From Bacillota bacterium (GTDB lineage: Bacteria; Bacillota; Dethiobacteria; DTU022; UBA8154), in NCBI GenBank assembly GCA_003456095.1, contig DMPF01000061.1:1-7180 (forward strand): a stretch of DNA of 7,180 bases, written 5' to 3'. This document shows positions 1 through 5,613 of the stretch, piece after piece. The stretch's first letter is position 1; every line of letters begins with the position of its first letter. Under the pieces are notes generated by a model. That model saw nothing but the letters and a program-made list of their open reading frames with translations. It was not told the DNA's origin and did no database searches. A program made the translations under genes and the position numbers.

Positions 1-478
1 TCAGGTATTGTCGTGGTAAAAGCGAAGCAAGGATTTTTGAGCCGTCCAAAGCCGGCAGGGGTACAATGTTGAAAACAGCCAGAAAAACATTAAATATTAC
101 TATATTGTACATCAATGCATGGAGTGCAGGACCAATTTCCTGGAGACTCAGTAACAGATAAATGGCTGTAAAGCCGATTAACAGGTTCATAGCCGGTCCC
201 GCCAAAGAAACCCAGAAAAGGCCACGGCGCTGATTGTGAAAATTCACTGGATTAATGGGAACAGGCTTTGCCCAACCAAAATGGGCAACCAAAAGCATCA
301 ATGTGCCAAGCGGATCGAGGTGGGCAATGGGATTAAGAGTTAAGCGGCCCTGCAGTTTTGCTGTGGGATCTCCCCAAGCATATGCCATACGGGCATGTGC
401 GTACTCATGAAAAGTAATGGCGATTAAAAGGGCTGGAATACGCCACAAAAATTCCTCCGGATTATCAAAGAGAAACAT
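1..478 (-). CDS. Site-2 protease-like M50 family membrane metalloprotease (3' end outside window)
   Basis: The visible 159 residues form the N-terminal and central part of an intramembrane zinc metalloprotease of family M50 (site-2 protease type). The zinc-binding motif HEYAH lies at residues 24-28 inside the first hydrophobic segment. The second family motif, [10 protein letters not shown], lies at about 137-146 and supplies the third metal ligand, Asp145. Hydrophobic stretches at about 12-26, 57-66, 93-111 and 121-141 are consistent with a multi-pass membrane protein. The frame is open to the left edge, so the C-terminus (family length is roughly 200-220 aa) is missing. The ATG at 476-478 lies inside the 3' end of the preceding nucleotidyltransferase-like gene, a 14-nt overlap that implies translational coupling. 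A modest purine-rich ribosome site (AAGGTG) lies upstream. Substrates cannot be predicted. It is the short, PDZ-less type common in Firmicutes, and I do not identify it as SpoIVFB. Confidence 0.9.
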   Translation of the reverse strand, partial: MFLFDNPEEFLWRIPALLIAITFHEYAHARMAYAWGDPTAKLQGRLTLNPIAHLDPLGTLMLLVAHFGWAKPVPINPVNFHNQRRGLFWVSLAGPAMNLLIGFTAIYLLLSLQEIGPALHALMYNIVIFNVFLAVFNIVPLPALDGSKILASLLPRQYL

Positions 479-1532
479 TTTCTCTCGTTACACCTTCTTC
501 CCTTGAACATTGTCTCTCCAGTAAAGTAATAAGCCGTTCCTCAGCTTCTTCTTTATTTCCTTCCGGAACTCCGGGGAAAGGCATAACCGTTTCCATCAGT
601 TCAATTAATAATATACGCTCGTCTCTTTTCAAACGCAACCGATGACTCAGACAATGTATCTCATGCAGGGGAAGGCCGTAAAACAGGCCACAAAGAATAA
701 TAACAAAGCTATTATAGCGTAATGGATGTTTGCCTTCAAGGCGACAGCCGCGTAACCGTTCCAGGCGCTGCAAACGCATAATCATGTCTTTATTAAAAGG
801 AAGCCTGGAGAAAACATACTGCCACAATCCCATTTCCTGAAGCCGTTCCAATATCATCCATGGCGCAGGTTCGCTCAGGATAAGCTTCAGCTCGCGGCCG
901 ATACCTTCTTTGCTGGACTTGTGCAGCACTTTGCCGGCAATCGCATTGCGCATCAGCTTGTATGTCTCATCATCTATTTTGAAACCATACTTCTGCTCCA
1001 GGCGTAAAGCTCGCAGCAGGCGTAAGGGTTCATCGACAAAACTGAGGCTGTAAAGGACCCTGATTGTCCCCTGAGCCAAATCCTTTTCCCCACCAAAATA
1101 ATCAAAGAGGTAACGGAAATTACCAGGATTTAACTCCATGGCCATTGTATTAATGGAAAAATCTTTCTTATAAAGTTCATTTTTAAGCGATGCCTGTGGA
1201 GATGCAGGCTGAGCACCGGCATAGAGATAATAATTATTTCTTAATGTGGATATCTCCAGCTTAAAAGAATCGGGCAAGCTTATACTCGCCGTCCCCAGTT
1301 TCTCGCAGCATTGTGTTTTGCCGGACAGTTTATACTTAAGGCTTCGGGTATAAAGCACGACATCTCCATCTAATAGAAGGCCAATTCTCCAGCTTTCTTT
1401 TCCGAGCAGCAGTTCACGCACAAATTTTCCCACAGCATAAACTTTATATGATAACTTTTCTGCCTCATAGCCCAAAAGGTACAGGAGTGTTTCCGCTTTA
1501 CGCGAAAAATTATCACCGGATATTATGGCCAT
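465..1532 (-). CDS. Class II tRNA nucleotidyltransferase/poly(A) polymerase-like protein, probably catalytically inactive
   Basis: This 355-aa protein resembles the C-terminal nucleotidyltransferase module of CBS-DHH-type A-adding enzymes. Visible landmarks are the head motif AVGKFVRELLLG (33-44), the KKDFSINTMA motif (122-131), LFDYFGGEKDL (142-152), the neck motif DEPLRLLRALR (168-178) and the GRELKLIL helix (212-219). Active family members have GGxVRDxLLG followed by a DxD pair that binds two metal ions. Here the second Gly is Lys36 and the DxD positions read Arg49-Ile-Gly51, so both aspartates are gone; only the third acidic residue (Glu93) is kept. No DHH or CBS domains precede it and the start is preceded by its own promoter, so this is a stand-alone module. 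The ribosome site before the ATG at 1530-1532 is weak (GGTGGGG, about 11 nt upstream). It is probably co-transcribed with the M50 gene. Fold assignment is firm; true CCA- or A-adding activity is doubtful, and an RNA-binding or regulatory role is inference only. Confidence 0.8.
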   Translation of the reverse strand: MAIISGDNFSRKAETLLYLLGYEAEKLSYKVYAVGKFVRELLLGKESWRIGLLLDGDVVLYTRSLKYKLSGKTQCCEKLGTASISLPDSFKLEISTLRNNYYLYAGAQPASPQASLKNELYKKDFSINTMAMELNPGNFRYLFDYFGGEKDLAQGTIRVLYSLSFVDEPLRLLRALRLEQKYGFKIDDETYKLMRNAIAGKVLHKSSKEGIGRELKLILSEPAPWMILERLQEMGLWQYVFSRLPFNKDMIMRLQRLERLRGCRLEGKHPLRYNSFVIILCGLFYGLPLHEIHCLSHRLRLKRDERILLIELMETVMPFPGVPEGNKEEAEERLITLLERQCSREEGVTRENVSL

Positions 1533-1573
1533 TGCCTGCTATCCCCACCCTGTTAAGCCTGCTGCCTTTGGCT

Positions 1574-1599
1574 ATTATACCATAAAATAACAATGGCAA
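1574..1599 (-). promoter_or_regulatory. Extended -10 sigma-A-type promoter for the nucleotidyltransferase-like/M50 unit
   Basis: On the minus strand a perfect TATAAT (1579-1574) is preceded directly by TGG, giving the extended -10 form TGnTATAAT. A TTGCCA (1599-1594) matches five of six -35 bases, but the spacer is only 14 nt rather than 17, so the extended -10 probably does most of the work. The predicted start would be near 1567, leaving a leader of about 35 nt before the ATG at 1532. The site lies downstream of the hairpin terminator at 1644-1699, so this unit appears transcriptionally separate from the spoIIA operon. Confidence 0.6.
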
Positions 1600-1643
1600 A
1601 AAGGAAAGGGAATAGTTTTTATTCAAGGGGATTTATATCAGGT

Positions 1644-1699
1644 AAAAAGCGAGCAGAACCGTCCTTTTTTCAGGAAGAGATTCTGCTCGCCCGTTTTTT
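1644..1699 (-). terminator. Rho-independent terminator closing the spoIIA operon, possibly bidirectional
   Basis: GCGAGCAGAA (1649-1658) and TTCTGCTCGC (1681-1690) form a perfect 10-bp stem. The 22-nt interior can also pair TCCT with AGGA. On the minus strand the stem is followed by five T (1648-1644). On the plus strand it is followed by CCG and six T (1694-1699), so it could also stop opposing transcription. It begins about 15 nt after the last recognisable sigF codon, which means the deletion in sigF has brought it into the open frame. Confidence 0.85.
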
Positions 1700-1713
1700 C
1701 TACAACCCATTAA

Positions 1714-1942
1714 ACGTATTTCCCCAAGCATAAAAGGAACCGCATAAGTGGAGAATTTTATTCCGCGTTCCGGATTATAGCTTTCCAAGGCTTTAATAAG
1801 ACCAATACACCCTTCCTGGAACAGATCATCCATATCCGTATCTTCCCGGGCAAATCTGGCGGTTATATGCCGGACCAGGGGGCAGATTTTCTACTATCAG
1901 TTTATCCCGGGCTTCTTGAGCGTTTTTTTTCTCCCGATCCAT
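1714..1942 (-). pseudogene. sigF: Sporulation sigma factor SigF remnant (frameshift plus loss of most of the gene)
   Basis: SigF is the first compartment-specific sporulation sigma factor, active in the forespore and normally about 240-255 aa. The remnant starts at ATG 1942-1940 with a good TAAGGAG ribosome site overlapping the spoIIAB stop. It then reads to a run of five C (plus-strand G, 1878-1882), after which the frame ends at a TGA within about 20 codons. Removing one C restores the SigF reading NLPLVRHITARFARED and joins it to region 2 motifs DDLFQEGCIGLIKALE and KFSTYAVPFMLGEIR. Homology ends abruptly after GEIR at 1714, where SigF normally continues into RRFLRDDG. Regions 3 and 4, including the -35-binding helix-turn-helix, are absent, and the following codons are simply the terminator hairpin. 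A product from an internal ATG (1833) would be only 66 aa. It could bind neither promoter -35 DNA nor act as a complete sigma factor. Confidence 0.88.
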
Positions 1943-1955
1943 TGTCCTTTACTCC

Positions 1956-2396
1956 TTAATGGCTATCCCAGGTGTGTTTTTTACCCAAAGTTCTGATCAT
2001 CGTTACCCGGGTCCCCTTTCCTGGTACCGATTCAACAAATAATTCATCCATAAAATTTTCCATAATGGAAAAACCCATGCCTGCTCTCTCCAGCTCCGGT
2101 TTTTCGGTGTAAAGGGGTTCTCTGGCCTGTTCAATGTCCATAATTCCTTTACCATAATCCTCAATTTCCAAAGACAATTTGTTGCCGTCCAATGACACCG
2201 TAATCATAATGATACCTTCTTCTATATTATCGTAGGCATGAATAATACAATTTGTTACTGCTTCGGAAACAGCTGTTTTAACTTCATTTAGTTCTTCCAG
2301 GGTAGGGTCAAGACGTGCCGCAAAAGCAGCTACTACTACCCGAACAAAGCTCTCGTTTTCAGATCTTGCCGGTATTTCCATCTTCATGTAGTTCAT
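1956..2396 (-). CDS. spoIIAB: Anti-sigma F factor / serine kinase SpoIIAB
   Basis: This 146-aa protein is a GHKL-type ATP-binding kinase that in spore formers holds SigF inactive in the predivisional cell and mother cell and phosphorylates SpoIIAA. All the expected boxes are visible: the N box EAVTNCIIHAY (45-55, catalytic Glu45 and Mg-binding Asn49), the G1 box EDYGKGI (79-85) and the G2 region ELERAGMGFSIMENFMD (101-117). Length matches the family (about 146 aa) and no inactivating change is seen. The ATG at 2394-2396 has an AGGAGA ribosome site 5-6 nt upstream; an alternative ATG (codon 4) is less well placed. It is the second gene of the spoIIA operon. A 62-nt gap separates it from spoIIAA, whereas these genes overlap in Bacillus subtilis. 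Its partner sigma factor, encoded just downstream, is destroyed, so the usual target is missing. Confidence 0.96.
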   Translation of the reverse strand: MNYMKMEIPARSENESFVRVVVAAFAARLDPTLEELNEVKTAVSEAVTNCIIHAYDNIEEGIIMITVSLDGNKLSLEIEDYGKGIMDIEQAREPLYTEKPELERAGMGFSIMENFMDELFVESVPGKGTRVTMIRTLGKKHTWDSH

Positions 2397-2400
2397 CCGG

Positions 2401-2427
2401 TCTCCTGGCTATATAAAAAGCAGCCAG
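2401..2427 (-). promoter_or_regulatory. Small hairpin overlapping the spoIIAB ribosome binding site
   Basis: In the 62-nt spoIIAA-spoIIAB gap, CTGGCT (2405-2410) can pair with AGCCAG (2422-2427) around an 11-nt AT-rich loop. On the transcript the 3' arm overlaps the first two bases of the AGGAGA ribosome site (2406-2401). It could tune spoIIAB translation relative to spoIIAA, but a 6-bp stem is short and this is inference. Confidence 0.3.
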
Positions 2428-2458
2428 TGAACACCTCCTCATCAATGTTGCCCTGCGT

Positions 2459-2797
2459 TCAAAGCAAGCTTGCCAGTGCCTTGTTTTCATCACTGCAAAC
2501 TGGAATAATTGTCAGCAGCCCCCCCAATTGCATAATCTTTTTGATATGCTCGCTCAAACCACAAAAAACCATTTTTCCGCCTTTGGCCTTTACCTGCCGG
2601 TAACGCCCCAGGATAGCTCCTATGCCCGAACTGTCCATAAAGGTCAGGTTTTCAAAGTTCACCACCAGATTGTGCACTAAATTCTTTGACAGCTCTTTAT
2701 CGATCACTTCCCGAAAAACAGTCGCTGTATGGTGGTCCAGTTCCCCATTCAGACGAACGACAAGACCATTTTTTCGCCTGATTAATTTAACTTGCAC
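2459..2797 (-). CDS. spoIIAA: Anti-anti-sigma F factor SpoIIAA (STAS domain)
   Basis: This 112-aa STAS-domain protein, in its unphosphorylated form, displaces SigF from SpoIIAB in the forespore. The GELDHHTA segment (18-25) and the phosphorylation-site motif FMDSSGIGAILGRY (53-66) are present, with Ser56 equivalent to the phosphorylated Ser58 of the B. subtilis protein. Length is close to the usual 116-117 aa and no lesion is seen. The start is GTG (2797-2795), chosen because a strong AAAGGAGGAT ribosome site sits just upstream and no suitable ATG is available. It is first in the spoIIA operon, behind its own sigma-H-like promoter and the terminator that ends the pdp-dacF transcript. The protein looks functional, but with sigF broken the switch it controls has no output here. 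Confidence 0.96.
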   Translation of the reverse strand: MQVKLIRRKNGLVVRLNGELDHHTATVFREVIDKELSKNLVHNLVVNFENLTFMDSSGIGAILGRYRQVKAKGGKMVFCGLSEHIKKIMQLGGLLTIIPVCSDENKALASLL

Positions 2798-2841
2798 CGG
2801 GTATATCCTCCTTTAGGCCCTTTATCAAGTTTATTGGCAAA

Positions 2842-2870
2842 CAATTCTGCATCTATCATTTATTACCTGC
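2842..2870 (-). promoter_or_regulatory. Sigma-H-type promoter of the spoIIA operon
   Basis: On the minus strand, GCAGGTAAT (2870-2862) and GCAGAATTG (2850-2842) are separated by 11 nt. This matches the Bacillus sigma-H pattern RnAGGAwww-N11/12-RnnGAATww with one deviation in the -35 core (AGGT for AGGA) and one in the last -10 bases. The spoIIA operon is a known sigma-H/Spo0A target in Bacillus. Transcription would begin near 2835, about 38 nt before the GTG start. I saw no clear TGTCGAA-type Spo0A box, though diverged boxes could be missed by eye. Confidence 0.65.
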
Positions 2871-2893
2871 AAAAAAAAGCCCCTTATGGGCTT
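2871..2893 (-). terminator. Rho-independent terminator after the dacF remnant
   Basis: AAGCCC (2877-2882) and GGGCTT (2888-2893) form a 6-bp stem with a 5-nt loop. On the minus strand it is followed by an eight-T run (2878-2871). It lies 9 nt after the dacF remnant stop and abuts the -35 of the spoIIA promoter, marking the end of the xerD-deoB-pdp-dacF transcription unit. Confidence 0.85.
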
Positions 2894-2901
2894 CATCCTT
2901 T

Positions 2902-3060
2902 TTATTTTTTTCGGCCGAAAGTCACCCAGAAGTTAAGGTAACGGCGCAGCAGCTGAGAAAAAGTGGCTTTTTCTACATCCAATGCTTCCAGAGCCAGTAA
3001 AATGGTCATAATTTTAGTAATGCTGGCCGGAAAATTTTTTTCACTTTCGTTTGAGGTAGA
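2902..3060 (-). pseudogene. dacF: Remnant of D-alanyl-D-alanine carboxypeptidase DacF
   Basis: About 50 codons in one minus-strand frame, ending at TAA 2904-2902, carry the active-site signature of a penicillin-binding carboxypeptidase. The FPASITKIMTILLALEALD segment contains the SxxK tetrad (Ser-Ile-Thr-Lys, Ser at 3022-3024). DacF normally has about 380 residues, with a signal peptide, SxxK, SxN and KTG motifs and a C-terminal amphipathic helix. Here nothing resembling a signal peptide precedes SxxK, because the upstream frame runs directly into the end of pdp. The sequence after SxxK passes straight to a basic-aromatic tail (LLRRYLNFW) that looks like a DacF C-terminus. SxN and KTG are missing, so the enzyme is dead. 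Two deletions, one at each side of SxxK, explain the structure. Position between pdp and spoIIAA is where dacF sits in related spore formers, which supports the call. Confidence 0.8.
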
Positions 3061-3065
3061 GCATT

Positions 3066-4382
3066 TTAACTTGGAAATGGAGGTACCACGCCATGTATGA
3101 GGGAAGCAGGCTCCACCCTTTCTTCCCCGATAGAAAAAGCATTATTCAAATCACGGCAAACAGAATTACATGCTCCTTCCCTGTTGCTATAGATGGTTGC
3201 CAAAAGATCTCCCTGCGCTATCCGGTCACCCACTTTATAATTCAGCAGCACACCTGCGGCAGGATCTATCTCTTCCCCTTTGTATGTTCTGCCTGTTCCA
3301 AGCAAAAGGGCCACATTTCCTACTTTTCGGGCATCAATTTCTCTTAAATAACCGCCTTGGGAGGCAAACACCTCGGCATGGTAAGCAGCCTGGGGTAGCA
3401 GCGACGGATCTTCCAGACATTCTGCACGCCCGCCTTGAGATATAACCATCTGCCTGAATTTCTCCAACCCTGCACCATTTTCCAGGAAGCGGGCCAGCTC
3501 CTCTTGTCCCTCATCCGGATTCCTAACCCGCCCGGTAAGGGCCAGCATATACCCTCCCAGCACAAGACAGATCTGCTTTACATCAGGCGGACCTTCACCA
3601 CGTAAAACTGCCAGGGCTTCTTTAACCTCCAGTGAGTTTCCCACCGCATAGCCCAGCGGTTGGCTCATATCGGTAACCACAGAAACTACGCGCCTTTGCA
3701 TATCATTGGCGATACGCACCATAATTTCGGCAAGGTGAAAGGCCTCGTCTCTGCTTTGCATAAATGAACCTCTGCCCGTTTTGACGTCAAGCAAAATTGC
3801 CCCGGCTCCACCTGCAATTTTTTTGCTCATAATTGAAGCGGCAATCAGCGAGATATTTTCCACCGTTCCGGTAACATCACGCAGCGCATATAATTTCCCT
3901 TCTGCAGGAGTAAGGTTTTCCGTTTGAACCATAATTGCAAGGTTATTCTCACTAACAAGTTTCATAAAACGTTTTGTTGTCAAGGCAGCACTAAAACCAG
4001 GAATACTCTCCAGCTTATCGATAGTGCCTCCGGAAAATCCCAAACCCCGTCCCGAAACCTTTGCTACCGGTACACCGGCCGCAGCGACCAGTGGCGTCAA
4101 GATAAGGGTCACTTTATCGCCAACTCCGCCGCTGCTGTGTTTATCCACAACAATCTTGCCAAGCGAAGAAAAATCAATATTTTCCCCGGACATGGCCAGG
4201 GCTGCAGTAAGTGCGCTTGTTTCTTTATTGCTTAAACCCTGGAAATAAATTGCCATCAGCAAAGCAGCCATTTGATAATCAGGAATAACTCCACTATTAT
4301 ATTCCTGTACCAGGAAATTAATTTCCGCTACAGACAGACTTTGCCCGTCTCTTTTCTTCGTAATAAGATCCAGAGCTTTCAC
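3066..4382 (-). CDS. pdp: Pyrimidine-nucleoside phosphorylase
   Basis: This 438-aa cytosolic enzyme splits uridine, thymidine or deoxyuridine with phosphate to give base and (deoxy)ribose-1-phosphate, a nucleoside salvage step. The phosphate site KHSSGGVGDK (81-90) and the base-binding residues equivalent to E. coli thymidine phosphorylase Arg171, Ser186 and Lys190 are kept as Arg168, Ser183 and Lys187 (LYALRDVTG and ASIMSKK). A deviation is GLGFSGGT (113-120), where relatives have GLGHTGGT. Length matches the family (433 aa in B. subtilis); the last few residues (PPFPS) follow the usual LIH-type end and may reflect the adjacent dacF deletion. The start is GTG (4382-4380), overlapping the deoB stop by 4 nt, with GGGAGGAG upstream, so it is translationally coupled to deoB. 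DeoB converts the sugar-1-phosphate product to the 5-phosphate, a coherent pair. Confidence 0.95.
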   Translation of the reverse strand: MKALDLITKKRDGQSLSVAEINFLVQEYNSGVIPDYQMAALLMAIYFQGLSNKETSALTAALAMSGENIDFSSLGKIVVDKHSSGGVGDKVTLILTPLVAAAGVPVAKVSGRGLGFSGGTIDKLESIPGFSAALTTKRFMKLVSENNLAIMVQTENLTPAEGKLYALRDVTGTVENISLIAASIMSKKIAGGAGAILLDVKTGRGSFMQSRDEAFHLAEIMVRIANDMQRRVVSVVTDMSQPLGYAVGNSLEVKEALAVLRGEGPPDVKQICLVLGGYMLALTGRVRNPDEGQEELARFLENGAGLEKFRQMVISQGGRAECLEDPSLLPQAAYHAEVFASQGGYLREIDARKVGNVALLLGTGRTYKGEEIDPAAGVLLNYKVGDRIAQGDLLATIYSNREGACNSVCRDLNNAFSIGEERVEPASLIHGVVPPFPS

Positions 4383-5566
4383 GCTGGATGCTCACTCCTC
4401 CCAAAAAGTTCTAAAGCAAAACTTTGCCCTGCTGTAAGCTCCTTACAATGAAAGAGCTCAGCGATAGTGGCAGCCATATCCGCAAATGTATCCCGTATGC
4501 CAAGATCTTTTATGTTAATTCCAGGAGTGTAAGCAAGTATGGGGACATATTCTCTTGTATGATCCGTTCCCGGAAAGGTGGGGTCACAGCCATGATCCGC
4601 AGAAATAAAGAGAAAATCCCCCTCACTTAAATTTTCGATCATGCCGCCAAGGAATATATCAAATTCCTCCATAGCCCGGGCAAATCCATTGACATCATTG
4701 CGGTGGCCGTAAAGCATATCGAAATCAACAAGCGTGGCCCACAAAATACCTCTGAATTTAGCAGAGAGGGCAAAGCGTAGCCTTGCCATAATCTCCCTGT
4801 TGCCTGCTGCCTCAAGATGGTGTGTAATCCCACGGGCAGCAAATACATCTTTTACTTTGCCGACTGCCCATACCTGAAAACCTTTTTCCTGTAACCGTTC
4901 AAGAATGGTCTTTCCCGGAGGAACAAGAGAAAAATCTTTACGGCCTCCGGTGCGCTGAAAATTTCCCGGTTTACCGATAAACGGTCTAGCGATAACCCTT
5001 CCTACCGCGTGTTCTCCGGTAAGAATTTCCTCGCGGGCAATACTGCACCAACGGTACAACAGCTCGCGGCTAACTACTTCTTCATGTGCGGCTATTTGGA
5101 AAACACTGTCTGCTGAAGTATAGACAATGGGAAAACCGCTTCGCAGGTGCGCTTCACCCAGACGGCCGATAATCTCCGTGCCCGATGCGCTAACATTGCC
5201 CAGCACACCACGGCCAATTGCTTTTGCAAAGGCAGCGATCAGCTCCAGGGGAAACCCACTGGGATAAACAGGGAAAGGTTTATCCAGCACAAGTCCAGCC
5301 AGCTCCCAGTGCCCGGATGTTGTATCTTTCCCCGGAGAACGTGCGGTCATTTTACCGAAGGCACCCCGAAGCCGGGTCACTGTGACAGGAATATCAACGA
5401 TTTTACCCAACCCGAGGGAAAGAAGATTGGGAAGACACCAATTTTTATAAAGTGAAGCAATATGACCCAAAGTATTGCTTCCCTCATCACCATATGTTCG
5501 CGCGTCCGGAAGTGATCCCACACCGGCGCCATCCAGGACTACAATGAATACCCTTTTCATCTCCAT
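4379..5566 (-). CDS. deoB: Phosphopentomutase
   Basis: This 395-aa alkaline-phosphatase-superfamily enzyme interconverts ribose- or deoxyribose-1-phosphate and the 5-phosphate, downstream of nucleoside phosphorylases. Metal-binding and catalytic motifs are all present: IVVLDGAGVGSLPDA (8-22), KDTTSGHWE (80-88, with the phosphorylated Thr), RPFIGKPGNFQRT (about 192-204), DFDMLYGHRND (about 279-289) and SADHGCDPTFPGTDHTRE (about 320-337). Two Mn ions are expected. Length is normal. The start is uncertain by two codons: ATG at 5566 or ATG at 5560 (MKRVF, the usual family beginning). Neither has a well-spaced strong ribosome site. It lies 47 nt after xerD with no terminator between them and overlaps pdp by 4 nt. 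No lesion is seen. Confidence 0.96.
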   Translation of the reverse strand: MEMKRVFIVVLDGAGVGSLPDARTYGDEGSNTLGHIASLYKNWCLPNLLSLGLGKIVDIPVTVTRLRGAFGKMTARSPGKDTTSGHWELAGLVLDKPFPVYPSGFPLELIAAFAKAIGRGVLGNVSASGTEIIGRLGEAHLRSGFPIVYTSADSVFQIAAHEEVVSRELLYRWCSIAREEILTGEHAVGRVIARPFIGKPGNFQRTGGRKDFSLVPPGKTILERLQEKGFQVWAVGKVKDVFAARGITHHLEAAGNREIMARLRFALSAKFRGILWATLVDFDMLYGHRNDVNGFARAMEEFDIFLGGMIENLSEGDFLFISADHGCDPTFPGTDHTREYVPILAYTPGINIKDLGIRDTFADMAATIAELFHCKELTAGQSFALELFGRSEHPA

Positions 5567-5613
5567 GTATATTTTTTATCATCCCTGATTGTTAATTTTT
5601 TAACTGCAAATAC

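Noticed and set aside
1633..1833. A 66-aa frame from an internal ATG as a real short protein
   Set aside because: It starts mid-way through SigF region 2 and its last ~26 residues are translated terminator hairpin. It is a fragment of the sigF pseudogene.
1878..1882. Programmed ribosomal frameshifting to express full-length SigF
   Set aside because: The 3' part of sigF is also missing, so a shift would still not yield a working sigma factor, and there is no stimulatory element I can recognise.
3093..5455. Plus-strand open frames of 60-100 codons inside pdp and deoB
   Set aside because: They are antisense to well-identified genes, have no family resemblance and no good ribosome sites.
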